From assembly GCA_003709165.1 (NCBI GenBank), contig RDRZ01000018.1, forward strand, positions 1 through 47,418: DNA of 47,418 nt. Direction: 5' to 3'. Below, piece after piece: positions 8,431 through 16,652 of the stretch. Source of the DNA: Flavobacteriaceae bacterium PRS1. Lineage in GTDB: Bacteria > Bacteroidota > Bacteroidia > Flavobacteriales > Flavobacteriaceae. A program made the translations under genes and the position numbers. The notes beneath the pieces are model-generated. The model had not been told where the DNA came from. It made no database searches and was given only the letters and a program-made list of their open reading frames with translations. Positions within the stretch are counted from its first letter, which is position 1. Every line of letters starts with the position of its first letter.

Positions 8431-8937
8431 TTATTCTTGATTTGCTTTATCCGAAGCAATTGTATTAATATCTCTGTCAAACAAATAATGACCAGATTTA
8501 TTATCGCCAATAATCATTAATTTATCCAGTAATGTTTTGGCTACTGCTTCTTCTTCCAACTGTTCGGTAACATACCATTGCATAAAATTATGCACATTGT
8601 AATCTTTATGCTGAAGACATTCATAGATAATATGATTAATTTTTTCAGTTACAAAAACTTCTTGTTCTAAAAAAGTTTCAAATAATTGGTTTAAAGACCC
8701 GAAATCGCTTCTCGGTTTATCTAAATCAGGAATAATAACCGTTGCACTACGTTCATTAATAAACTTAACCAGCTTAATCATGTGTACGCGCTCTTCTTCC
8801 GATTGTAAATAAAAGAATTCAGCTACACCATTATAGCCATTTGTATCTGCCCATGAGGCCATTGCCAAATATTGCATTGATGCGCTTGCTTCAAACTTAA
8901 TCTGGTCGTTTAATAATTTTTCAATTGAAGAGTTCAT
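8431..8937 (-). CDS. ftnA: Ferritin (non-haem, bacterial type)
   Basis: A 168-residue four-helix iron-storage protein with ferroxidase residues in EASASMQYLAMASWADTNGY (E17 onward), EEERVHMIKLVKFINER and YVTEQLEEEAVAKTLLDKL. It oxidises Fe(II) and stores Fe(III) in a 24-subunit shell. It is read toward the AGMO-like gene (convergent) and lies next to the porin/FMN operon that has Fur-like operators, which may be a shared iron theme, although no such operator is visible in front of ferritin. Confidence 0.95.
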   Translation of the reverse strand: MNSSIEKLLNDQIKFEASASMQYLAMASWADTNGYNGVAEFFYLQSEEERVHMIKLVKFINERSATVIIPDLDKPRSDFGSLNQLFETFLEQEVFVTEKINHIIYECLQHKDYNVHNFMQWYVTEQLEEEAVAKTLLDKLMIIGDNKSGHYLFDRDINTIASDKANQE

Positions 8938-8956
8938 AATCGAAGTTTTAGATATT

Positions 8957-8964
8957 CAAATATA
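8957..8964 (-). promoter_or_regulatory. Candidate -7 box for ferritin
   Basis: TATATTTG on the minus strand matches TAnnTTTG, 19 bases upstream of the ferritin ATG. No TTG is seen 17-23 bp further upstream, so the assignment is weak. Confidence 0.35.
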
Positions 8965-9010
8965 CTCAAAAGTTATGTGAGAAATAAATTTTAACTATTT
9001 AGATTTAACT

Positions 9011-9499
9011 CTACTTCTTGGCAAAAAGTTGAGATAAAATAATGATAGTCGAAACTGTAAATGTAAGCACCATTGCTATTCCTGAAAACATGACAACATA
9101 TTTCATCCAAAGTAAACCTGTCCAAAGTAAATAAATACCTCCAAAGGTTAATATGACTGATACAAAAGGTTCAATCATTAAAAATAATTTGAGTGTTTTG
9201 TTTAGTTTAACTATGCTTAAAAGTAAACCGACTAAAAAGAAAATAATCGACATCGACAACACATGATTATGAACAAGTGAAAGCATTTCTTTCTCGCTTT
9301 TTTTAAATTTCATAACCATAGTATCCTCATCGGTTTCATTCCCCAAATATTGTTCTTCTATACCATTAGGACTTGTTGAAGATGTTTCTTCTACAAACAA
9401 CAAACCTGTATAAAAACCAATGCTTAATACGATTATAAAAGCAGCGATTAATAGTTTTATTTCTTTGGGAAGTGTTTGTATGAGACCGTTTAATTGCAT
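9011..9499 (-). CDS. Small membrane protein with paired membrane-edge histidines, third gene of the porin/FMN operon
   Basis: A 162-residue protein not assigned to a named family. It has one N-terminal membrane segment (16-35), an extracytoplasmic loop of about 35 acidic residues (36-70), then SLVHNHVLSMSIIFFLVG with H77 and H79 at the start of the second segment and two further segments (about 104-124 and 130-158). The histidines sit where a haem or metal ligand could be. Start overlaps the last base of the FMN-binding gene's stop (TGATG-like junction at 9499), so translation is likely coupled. I suggest it links the FMN protein to the membrane, possibly as a quinol or electron-transfer partner; this is inference. 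Confidence 0.7.
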   Translation of the reverse strand: MQLNGLIQTLPKEIKLLIAAFIIVLSIGFYTGLLFVEETSSTSPNGIEEQYLGNETDEDTMVMKFKKSEKEMLSLVHNHVLSMSIIFFLVGLLLSIVKLNKTLKLFLMIEPFVSVILTFGGIYLLWTGLLWMKYVVMFSGIAMVLTFTVSTIIILSQLFAKK

Positions 9500-10026
9500 C
9501 AGATAATATTTTTATTATGAAGAATTTTAATGGATTGCAATAATTTATTAATAGCCAATGTCATGGATTTAACAGAAATAGTAGCACCAGAAATTGCTGC
9601 AATATTATCTCCATATACTAATTCATCAGTTAATGTTTTGCCAATAAATTGTTTTAACCAACGCTTACTCCCAATCTCACCACCATAATCTTCACGATAA
9701 ATTAAAATTTTTGATTTCATAATTATTAAATCTTTATCAAATAAAACCAAATAATCGAATTCATCAGTCTTACTTGGTGCTTTACCAATGTATGCGTATC
9801 CTAATAGCTCGTCTTTAGTATGGATTTTCAACAAATTATTATTATCAAATTTTGCAGTTAATTCTTTAACTACTTCTTGTGAAATAGTGATAACATTATA
9901 TGAATATGTTTCAACATTATAAGTTGTTATAATTTCTTTGTCTATTTTCTTATTAAGGTCTTTATGCAGACCAAAAAACAGCGTTATTAGTGAAACGAAA
10001 AGTATTAATCCAAATTTAAAATTCAT
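9499..10026 (-). CDS. Exported FMN-binding domain protein
   Basis: From the ATG at 10026 the protein is 175 residues with a signal peptide or anchor (NFKFGLILFVSLITLFFG). The domain shows ELLGYAYIGKAPS, IYREDYGGEIGSKRWLKQF and, near the C-terminus, AAISGATIS. The last is the SGAT motif to which ApbE attaches FMN at the threonine (family knowledge); here the aspartate usually found three residues before it is alanine. A longer frame from an ATG at 10056 overlaps the porin gene by 10 bases and adds MVLNSKIFFD; I prefer 10026 because the signal peptide then begins normally. Second gene of a porin/FMN/membrane operon. Confidence 0.8.
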   Translation of the reverse strand: MNFKFGLILFVSLITLFFGLHKDLNKKIDKEIITTYNVETYSYNVITISQEVVKELTAKFDNNNLLKIHTKDELLGYAYIGKAPSKTDEFDYLVLFDKDLIIMKSKILIYREDYGGEIGSKRWLKQFIGKTLTDELVYGDNIAAISGATISVKSMTLAINKLLQSIKILHNKNII

Positions 10027-10046
10027 ATCAAAAAATATTTTACTGT

Positions 10047-11207
10047 TTAAAACCACACTCCAAATCCTAAATTGAGCTGACCTTTGGTTTTATTGTTTTC
10101 CAAAGCATTATCAAAAAACTGATAGTCTGCTTTTACAACTGCTCCATCTGCTACATGATAACTTAATCCTAAAGTCCATTCATTACGATTATATGCCAAG
10201 TTTCTAGCAATATTTGCATCTTGTGTTGCTGCATGTGTATCGTACTGCTCATAGCGTAAAAAGACATCTAACTTTTGTTCTTTAGAAAGAGGCAACAAAT
10301 TATAAGCAGCTTCGGCATACCATCCTTTAAGCTCTGAACCCAAATCAGTTTCGTATAAAATATTATATGCTTCAGTATCCGTCAATATTGCCTGTATAAA
10401 TTGTCCTCTTGCTGAAAACCGTTTATGTACATATCTTGCATCTAATCCAACCATAGTTATACCTACGTCTGCTCCATCAATATCTTGCACATCATCTTCT
10501 GCCTGTGTACGTCCAAAATAACCAGCAAGTCCTAAACGCAAACCAGAGATACCATAATAATCTATTTTAGCAGAAAAATTAGGCGTGTTAATTATCGATT
10601 CTGCTCCCTTTTGACGTCCATTACGAAGTCCATTTAGCCCTCCAAGAACTTTGCCGTTATTTACTGAAGCAAAACCGTTAAAAATATAAGCCTGATAGCG
10701 CAATGAAGCTTCATTAAATCTTCCTGATACACCAATTCCAATTTCACTCCAGGTTGAAGGCACAATACTTTTATCTACATTCGGACGCTCAACGCCATTA
10801 AACGTAGTTGGTTCATGATACTCATTTACAATTCCCATAGGCACTAACATCAACCCACCACGAATATTAAAATTATTTCTAACACTATAGCTTAAAAATG
10901 CCTGTTCTACAAAGAGTTCTTTAACGTGCTCAAATTCAATTTCGGTAACAAATTGCACTCTGTCGCTAAACTTATAACCCAAAAATATAATAAACCTATG
11001 AACATCTAATTTTCCATTTTTACCTTCTGGTTGGTTATAATCTACCTGACCATACCCTCCAATTGTAATCCCTTTTGAATTTTTACTACTCAAAATAGTA
11101 TTTACAGCATTTTGTTGTTGATTTGTTGTAATGGTGTCCTTACTTGTGTTTTGAGAAAACCCAAAAGTAGATATAAAAATTGCGAATAATAAGATGGCTT
11201 TATTCAT
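10047..11207 (-). CDS. Outer-membrane porin (OprP-like beta-barrel)
   Basis: A 386-residue outer-membrane protein: signal peptide MNKAILLFAIFISTFGFSQ, then GYGQVDYNQPEG, LDVHRFIIFLGYKFSDRVQF and EIEFEHVKELFVEQAFLSY, typical of phosphate-selective porin O/P-like barrels. Alternating strands follow, ending GQLNLGFGVWF with a terminal aromatic residue for BAM recognition. The substrate is unknown. It is the first gene of a three-gene operon and lies behind a consensus promoter bracketed by two Fur-type palindromes, suggesting metal rather than phosphate control (inference). Confidence 0.85.
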   Translation of the reverse strand: MNKAILLFAIFISTFGFSQNTSKDTITTNQQQNAVNTILSSKNSKGITIGGYGQVDYNQPEGKNGKLDVHRFIIFLGYKFSDRVQFVTEIEFEHVKELFVEQAFLSYSVRNNFNIRGGLMLVPMGIVNEYHEPTTFNGVERPNVDKSIVPSTWSEIGIGVSGRFNEASLRYQAYIFNGFASVNNGKVLGGLNGLRNGRQKGAESIINTPNFSAKIDYYGISGLRLGLAGYFGRTQAEDDVQDIDGADVGITMVGLDARYVHKRFSARGQFIQAILTDTEAYNILYETDLGSELKGWYAEAAYNLLPLSKEQKLDVFLRYEQYDTHAATQDANIARNLAYNRNEWTLGLSYHVADGAVVKADYQFFDNALENNKTKGQLNLGFGVWF

Positions 11208-11213
11208 TTATTA

Positions 11214-11236
11214 TTATTTAGAATAGTTTTAAATAA
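11214..11236. promoter_or_regulatory. Operator 2: Fur-type palindrome between promoter and porin start
   Basis: A 23-bp imperfect palindrome with core TTAGAAT-A-GTTTTAA (7-1-7 layout) and outer arms TTAT/ATAA. It differs from operator 1 at one base only. It lies downstream of the predicted transcription start, seven bases before the porin ATG, where a bound repressor would block elongation or initiation. Confidence 0.6.
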
Positions 11237-11252
11237 TGATTAATTGAAGTGG

Positions 11253-11282
11253 CAAAAATAAAACTGAAATCGAAAAAAACAA
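11253..11282 (-). promoter_or_regulatory. Promoter of the porin/FMN operon
   Basis: On the minus strand TTG (11282-11280), 19-bp spacer and TATTTTTG (11260-11253) is an exact match to TTG-N17-23-TAnnTTTG. It sits precisely between the two palindromic operators. Confidence 0.75.
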
Positions 11283-11285
11283 ACT

Positions 11286-11308
11286 TTATTTAGAATAATT
11301 TTAAATAA
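11286..11308. promoter_or_regulatory. Operator 1: Fur-type palindrome just upstream of the -33 element
   Basis: A 23-bp imperfect palindrome with core TTAGAAT-A-ATTTTAA. It is 22/23 identical to operator 2 and 72 bp away from it, close to seven helical turns, so both would present on the same DNA face. The layout resembles Fur/PerR/Zur-family sites; which regulator binds is inference. Confidence 0.6.
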
Positions 11309-11374
11309 TATTAATCTATAAACTTTTACTTTTTGAAAATGAAGCAATTAGAACAAATAAAAAATTAAAATTAT

Positions 11375-12241
11375 TCAAAAATATGTATTAAATAGTTTAG
11401 AGGCTTCATTAAAAGCGCTTTCAAAACTTAAAGCATCAAGATTATTTACAGGTTGTCGTTTAGTAAAATAGGATACTAATTTTTCGGTTGGCATATTTCC
11501 TGTCAATTCATCTTTTGCCATTGGGCAACCTCCAAACCCTTGAATTGCACCATCAAAGCGTCGGCAACCAGCTTTGTATGCAGCATCAACTTTTTCGAAC
11601 CAAGAACTTGGAATAGTATGCAAATGTGCTCCAAATTCAATTTCGGGATAATGAGGAATTAAATTTAAAAATAAGTATTCTATATTTTCAGGATTTGAGC
11701 TTCCAATGGTATCGCTCAACGATATAATTTTTACACCCATTTTACCTAAACGCTCTGTCCAATCTCCTACTATATCAACATTCCATGGGTCGCCATAAGG
11801 ATTTCCAAAACCCATAGATAAATAAACGACAACCAGTTTATTGGTTCTATCTGCTATATTTAAAATTTCTTGAAGGGTAACTACCGATTGCGCAATGGTT
11901 TTGTGTGTGTTTCGCATCTGGAAATTCTCTGAAATAGAAAACGGATAGCCTAAATAATCGATCTCATTATATTGTGAAGCATCGCTTGCTCCACGAGTAT
12001 TAGCAACAATAGCTAATAATTTACTTGTGGTTTTCGATAAATCAAGTTGACTCAAAACGGCAGCAGTATCAACCATTTGCGGTATGGCTTTTGGCGATAC
12101 AAAGCTTCCAAAATCTATAGTATCAAAGCCAACACGAAGTAAGGACTGAATATACTGCACTTTACACTCGGTTGGAATAAAGTCTTTGATGCCTTGCATC
12201 GCATCACGAGGACATTCAATAATTTTTATTTTATTAGGCAT
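11375..12241 (-). CDS. HMG-CoA lyase-like aldolase
   Basis: A 288-residue HMGL-like TIM-barrel enzyme. ECPRDAMQG at 9-17 supplies the acidic and RD metal-site residues; FGSFVSPKAIPQM, SLSDTIGSS, the metal histidines in FGAHLHT and the loop GFGGCPMAKDELTGN with the catalytic cysteine follow. Hydroxymethylglutaryl-CoA lyase, in leucine degradation, cleaves HMG-CoA to acetyl-CoA and acetoacetate. Related aldolases share the fold, so substrate is likely but not certain. It stands alone downstream of pyrD and upstream of the porin operon, all on the minus strand. Confidence 0.85.
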   Translation of the reverse strand: MPNKIKIIECPRDAMQGIKDFIPTECKVQYIQSLLRVGFDTIDFGSFVSPKAIPQMVDTAAVLSQLDLSKTTSKLLAIVANTRGASDASQYNEIDYLGYPFSISENFQMRNTHKTIAQSVVTLQEILNIADRTNKLVVVYLSMGFGNPYGDPWNVDIVGDWTERLGKMGVKIISLSDTIGSSNPENIEYLFLNLIPHYPEIEFGAHLHTIPSSWFEKVDAAYKAGCRRFDGAIQGFGGCPMAKDELTGNMPTEKLVSYFTKRQPVNNLDALSFESAFNEASKLFNTYF

Positions 12242-12320
12242 TGCAACAATTTAATACTAGGATAAAAATACTACTATTTTTAAGAAATATCGTTGAGAAG
12301 TAATCACATGAAAGAAGATT

Positions 12321-13343
12321 TTATTCAAGTTTAGTAAGCAATGCCGTATTAATATCCTTAACAAGTTTTGGACCTTCATAGATAAATCCTGTATAAAGCT
12401 GAATTAAATCGGCTCCAGAATCCAATTTTTCTAAAGCATCTTTTACAGAATGAATACCTCCTACGCCAATAATTGGAAACGCCTTATTACTTTTTTCGGA
12501 TAAAAAACGTATCACTTCCGTAGAACGTTTGGCAAGCGGCTTCCCACTTAAACCACCAGTTTCGTTCTTGTTTTCAGACTGCAAACCTTCACGAGAAATG
12601 GTAGTATTCGTGGCTATTACACCATTAATTTTTGTGTCTTTTATAATATCAATAATATCCAGTAATTGTTCATTCGAAAGGTCTGGAGCGATTTTCAATA
12701 AAATTGGCTTTGGTTTTTGATGTTTGGAATTTTCGATTTGCAAATCCTTTAAAAGGTTTGTGAGCGGTTCTTTATCTTGTAATGCACGAAGATTTGGTGT
12801 GTTTGGCGAACTTACATTTACTACAAAATAATCGACATAGTTAAAAAGTGCTTCAAAACATATTTTATAATCTTCTACAGCGTCTTGGTTTGGAGTTGTT
12901 TTATTTTTGCCAATATTACCTCCAATTAAAACGTTTTTATTCTGTTTCAAACGCTTAACAGCTTCTAAAACACCTGCATTATTAAAACCCATTCTGTTAA
13001 TAATTGCTGAATCCAATTTTAATCGAATTAAACGTTTTTTAGGATTTCCACTTTGAGGTTTTGGTGTAAGCGTTCCTATTTCTATAAAACCAAAACCAAA
13101 ATTGGAAAGTTCATTAAAGAGTTTTGCATCTTTATCGAATCCGGCTGCTAATCCAACAGGGTTTTTAAAGGTCAGTCCGAATAAATTTCGTTCTAAACGT
13201 TTATCGTTTACAACATATATGCTTTTGATTAGATTAGGTATTAGAGGAATTTTACTGATAAATTTAATTAATACAAATGTAAAACGATGTACTTTTTCAG
13301 GGTCGAAACAAAAAAGCAATGGTTGTATTAATAATTTGTACAT
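12321..13343 (-). CDS. pyrD: Dihydroorotate dehydrogenase, quinone-dependent (class 2)
   Basis: PyrD oxidises dihydroorotate to orotate in pyrimidine synthesis, passing electrons to quinone at the membrane. The 340-residue protein has the N-terminal helix extension diagnostic of class 2 ([20 protein letters not shown]), [13 protein letters not shown] (61-73), [28 protein letters not shown] and the catalytic serine in [11 protein letters not shown] (S179, as in class 2; class 1 has cysteine). GVGGI and [11 protein letters not shown] close the FMN site. Confidence 0.97.
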   Translation of the reverse strand: MYKLLIQPLLFCFDPEKVHRFTFVLIKFISKIPLIPNLIKSIYVVNDKRLERNLFGLTFKNPVGLAAGFDKDAKLFNELSNFGFGFIEIGTLTPKPQSGNPKKRLIRLKLDSAIINRMGFNNAGVLEAVKRLKQNKNVLIGGNIGKNKTTPNQDAVEDYKICFEALFNYVDYFVVNVSSPNTPNLRALQDKEPLTNLLKDLQIENSKHQKPKPILLKIAPDLSNEQLLDIIDIIKDTKINGVIATNTTISREGLQSENKNETGGLSGKPLAKRSTEVIRFLSEKSNKAFPIIGVGGIHSVKDALEKLDSGADLIQLYTGFIYEGPKLVKDINTALLTKLE

Positions 13344-13407
13344 GAAGTAAAATTTGGGTGTAAAAATACGTTAAATTCATTCAACTAAAAAGAAACTAAC
13401 ACAACAC

Positions 13408-13438
13408 TTGCCGCTTCAAAATTGGTTGATTATTTTTG
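13408..13438 (+). promoter_or_regulatory. Promoter of pepT
   Basis: TTG (13408-13410), 20-bp spacer and TATTTTTG (13431-13438) match the flavobacterial consensus exactly, 18 bases before the pepT ATG. Confidence 0.7.
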
Positions 13439-13456
13439 AATAAATTCAATTTCTAA

Positions 13457-14728
13457 ATGATAAACAAAAAAGATATTACAGATAGATTTATAAGCTATGT
13501 AACCATCGATACCGAAAGCGATCCAGACTCAAATACCACACCAAGCACAAAAAAACAATGGGATTTAGCAAACAAGCTAGTAGAAGAGCTAAAAGCTATT
13601 GGATTAGACGACGTTACTATTGATGTCAACTCATATATCATGGCAACGTTACCCAGTAATGTAAATCATGATGTTCCTACTATTGGTTTTATTTCTCATT
13701 TTGACACATCTCCCGATTTCACAGCTGCTAATGTAAAACCACAAATTATAGATAATTATGATGGCGAGGATATTATTTTAAATACTGAAGACAATATAAT
13801 ATTATCTCCAGATTATTTTGAAGATTTATTGCTCTATAAAGGACAAACTTTAATCACAACAGACGGAACCACATTACTTGGAGCCGATGATAAAGCAGGT
13901 ATTTGTGAGATTGTTTCAGCCATAGAATATTTAATAAATCATCCTGAAATTAAACATGGTAAAATCCGCATAGGTTTTACACCTGACGAAGAGATTGGTC
14001 GTGGTGCTCATAAATTTGACGTTGAAAAATTTGGAGCAGATTGGGCTTATACTGTGGATGGCAGTCAGGTTGGTGAACTGGAATACGAAAATTTTAATGC
14101 CGCTGGAGCAAAAGTAAAAGTGAATGGTAAGATTGTGCATCCTGGTTATGCTAAAGGTAAAATGGTAAATTCTATGTATTACGCTACTGAATTCATCAAT
14201 GCTCTACCAAAAGATGAAACACCTGAATTAACTGAAGGTTACGAAGGTTTTTTTCATTTATATGCTATTGAAGGCAAAGTAGAAGAAACCAAATTGCAAT
14301 ATATAATTCGCGATCATGATAAAGGTAAATTTGAAGCCAGAAAAGCATTAATGCAAAAGCTTGCCGATGATATGAATGAAAAATATGGTAGAACTGTTAT
14401 AGAATTAGAAATTAAAAACCAATACTATAATATGAAAGAAAAAGTATTGCCTTTAATGCATATTGTAGATATTTCTGAAGAAGCCATGAAACAACTAAAT
14501 ATTAAACCATTAATAAAACCCATTCGTGGCGGTACAGATGGTTCACAGTTGAGTTATATGGGTTTACCATGCCCAAATATTTTTGCTGGAGGGCATAATT
14601 TTCATGGTCCTTACGAGTATGTTCCTGTAGAAAGTATGATTAAAGCCACCCAAGTTATTTGTAAGATTGCTGAAATAACTGCTGAAAAATATTTAAACTA
14701 TAATTATGAAAAAAGCAAACACAGTTGA
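13457..14728 (+). CDS. pepT: Peptidase T (tripeptide aminopeptidase)
   Basis: A 423-residue M20-family di-zinc exopeptidase that removes N-terminal residues from tripeptides in the cytoplasm. [11 protein letters not shown] carries the first metal histidine and catalytic aspartate, [10 protein letters not shown] the bridging aspartate, [11 protein letters not shown] the catalytic and metal glutamates, [16 protein letters not shown] the next aspartate, and [11 protein letters not shown] the final histidine. The length is slightly above the usual 405-415. The 3' end overlaps the next gene by 23 bases. It is divergent from pyrD behind a consensus promoter. Confidence 0.96.
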   Translation: MINKKDITDRFISYVTIDTESDPDSNTTPSTKKQWDLANKLVEELKAIGLDDVTIDVNSYIMATLPSNVNHDVPTIGFISHFDTSPDFTAANVKPQIIDNYDGEDIILNTEDNIILSPDYFEDLLLYKGQTLITTDGTTLLGADDKAGICEIVSAIEYLINHPEIKHGKIRIGFTPDEEIGRGAHKFDVEKFGADWAYTVDGSQVGELEYENFNAAGAKVKVNGKIVHPGYAKGKMVNSMYYATEFINALPKDETPELTEGYEGFFHLYAIEGKVEETKLQYIIRDHDKGKFEARKALMQKLADDMNEKYGRTVIELEIKNQYYNMKEKVLPLMHIVDISEEAMKQLNIKPLIKPIRGGTDGSQLSYMGLPCPNIFAGGHNFHGPYEYVPVESMIKATQVICKIAEITAEKYLNYNYEKSKHS

Positions 14729-15305
14729 AGAATATATAGAAATTCACGAGAATTTCACAGCAGCAATAAACGTTTTAAGAGACATTATAAATTCTACCGA
14801 GTTGGTTGAAACTCTAAAATGGAGTGCTCCTGTTTATACTATTAATGATAAGAATGTAGCTGGTTTAGGTGCTTTTAAGCATCATTTTGGAATTTGGTTC
14901 ATTAATGGTGTTTTTCTAATAGATGAACAAAAACTGTTGGTAAATGCTCAAGAAGGTAAAACCAAAGCCTTACGACAAATGAGATTTACTTCAATTAATG
15001 ATATCGATAAAAATGTAGTATTACACTATATAAAAGAAGCTATAGAAAATCAAAAATCTGGCAAAGAAGTTAAACCAGATCGCACAAAAAATGAAACTGT
15101 AATTCCTGATGAATTGCAACAAATACTAAATGAAGACACCAATCTATTAGAGAATTTTAAGTCATTAACACCATATAAACAACGTGAATATTGTGAGCAT
15201 ATAGCTTCAGTTAAACGAGAAGCAACCAAACTAAGTCGATTAGAAAAAATTACACCAATGATCCTTAATGGCGTTGGCTTACATGATAAATACATAAATT
15301 GTTAG
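14706..15305 (+). CDS. DUF1801/YdeI-OmpD-associated family protein
   Basis: A 199-residue soluble protein. The N-terminal half (about 10-115) is a DUF1801 domain with [27 protein letters not shown] features and HHFGIWF, and the C-terminal half (about 135-190) is the YdeI/OmpD-associated region with [22 protein letters not shown] and [15 protein letters not shown]. The function is unknown; the homologue name comes from bacteriocin-tolerance screens. It overlaps pepT by 23 bases and its stop codon directly abuts the stop of gntP on the other strand, with no spacer. Confidence 0.8.
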   Translation: MKKANTVEEYIEIHENFTAAINVLRDIINSTELVETLKWSAPVYTINDKNVAGLGAFKHHFGIWFINGVFLIDEQKLLVNAQEGKTKALRQMRFTSINDIDKNVVLHYIKEAIENQKSGKEVKPDRTKNETVIPDELQQILNEDTNLLENFKSLTPYKQREYCEHIASVKREATKLSRLEKITPMILNGVGLHDKYINC

Positions 15306-16649
15306 TTAGACTACTAAAGAAATAAGACTTACCATTATAAAGCCTACAACAGCTAATAAAGTTGTCATTACTGTCCAACTTCTAAATGTTTGCTTTTCAG
15401 TAATTCCCAAATATTTATTTACCAACCAGAAACCACTATCATTTACATGAGACATAATAGAAGCACCGGAAGCAATGGCAATTACCAAAAGTGCTTTATC
15501 TATATCACCAACATCAGTTAATAAAAGAGGTGCCGTAATTCCGGCAGCAGTAATCATTGCAACAGTCGACGAACCTTGTAAAATTCTAATAATAGCAGCC
15601 ACAATAAAAGCGAAAAATAAAATCCCAATACCACTTTCTGCCAACTGGTTTGCCAACATTTCACCAGAACCAGTATTTACTAGCATTTGTTTAAAAACAC
15701 CTCCAGCTCCAGTTAACAGAATAATAATTCCGGCTGGTCCCATAGATTTTGTTGTTATATCAAGTAACTTTTCTTTATCAACTTTTCTTCTAATGCCCAA
15801 TAAATACCACGCAATTAAATTAGCAATAATCAATGCCGAAAAAGGATGACCAATCATCTGCATCCAATTTTTTAACTGTTCAGGAATAGCAACATTCTCT
15901 AATAATTGACTATTCAAAAATGTATTACTTACAATTAAAACAATTGGAATTCCAATAATTGACAATATCATTCCTACAGAAGGATAATTTGATATGTCTA
16001 TGTCTTCCATTTCAAGCTCTGGCGCTTCAACATAAATTCTTTTAGAAATATATTTTGCAAAAATTGGTCCACTAATAATAGCTGTAGGAATGCCTACTAT
16101 AAAGCCAAAAAAAATCACCCAACCTAAATCTGCATTTAATATATCTGCGACAGCAACTGGACCTGGAGTTGGTGGAATAAAGGCATGTGTAACGGCCAAT
16201 CCTGCCAATAAAGGCATTGCATACAAAAGCAAAGATTTTTTTGTTTTGCGTTGAATGGAATACACCAACGGAATTAGTATAATAAAACCAACATCAAAGA
16301 AAACCGGAATAGCTATAAAAAACCCCGTGAGCATTAGCGCAAAAGGAGTTCGTTTTTCTCCAAACTTACTCAACAAATATTTTGCTAAAGCTTCGGCACC
16401 TCCAGAGTGTTCTAATATCGCTCCAAACATGGCACCTAAACCAACAACAACAGCAACAAAACCTAAGGTATTTCCCATACCATCTTTCATAGTGGTAATA
16501 ATGTCCGTTGGCTGCATACCTGCAATTATTCCAACAACAATACTCGAAATTAGTAGTGCAATAAAAGCTTGAATTTTAAATCGTAGAATTAAAGTTAATA
16601 AAACTACGATTCCAAAAATTACTGCTGCTAAAAGTTGATAATCCATCAT
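15306..16649 (-). CDS. gntP: Gluconate:H+ symporter, GntP family
   Basis: A 447-residue permease with about twelve membrane segments. Family features include GFVAVVVGLGAMFGAILEHSGGAEALA, FFIAIPVFFDVGFIILIPLVY, THAFIPPTPGPVAVADIL and HVNDSGFWLVNKYLG. GntP proteins import gluconate, fructuronate or related acids; here gluconate is supported by gntK and gnd upstream in the same operon. A second Met follows the first, so the start could be 16646. It ends the operon, three bases after gnd. Confidence 0.92.
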   Translation of the reverse strand: MMDYQLLAAVIFGIVVLLTLILRFKIQAFIALLISSIVVGIIAGMQPTDIITTMKDGMGNTLGFVAVVVGLGAMFGAILEHSGGAEALAKYLLSKFGEKRTPFALMLTGFFIAIPVFFDVGFIILIPLVYSIQRKTKKSLLLYAMPLLAGLAVTHAFIPPTPGPVAVADILNADLGWVIFFGFIVGIPTAIISGPIFAKYISKRIYVEAPELEMEDIDISNYPSVGMILSIIGIPIVLIVSNTFLNSQLLENVAIPEQLKNWMQMIGHPFSALIIANLIAWYLLGIRRKVDKEKLLDITTKSMGPAGIIILLTGAGGVFKQMLVNTGSGEMLANQLAESGIGILFFAFIVAAIIRILQGSSTVAMITAAGITAPLLLTDVGDIDKALLVIAIASGASIMSHVNDSGFWLVNKYLGITEKQTFRSWTVMTTLLAVVGFIMVSLISLVV

Positions 16650-16652
16650 AAT

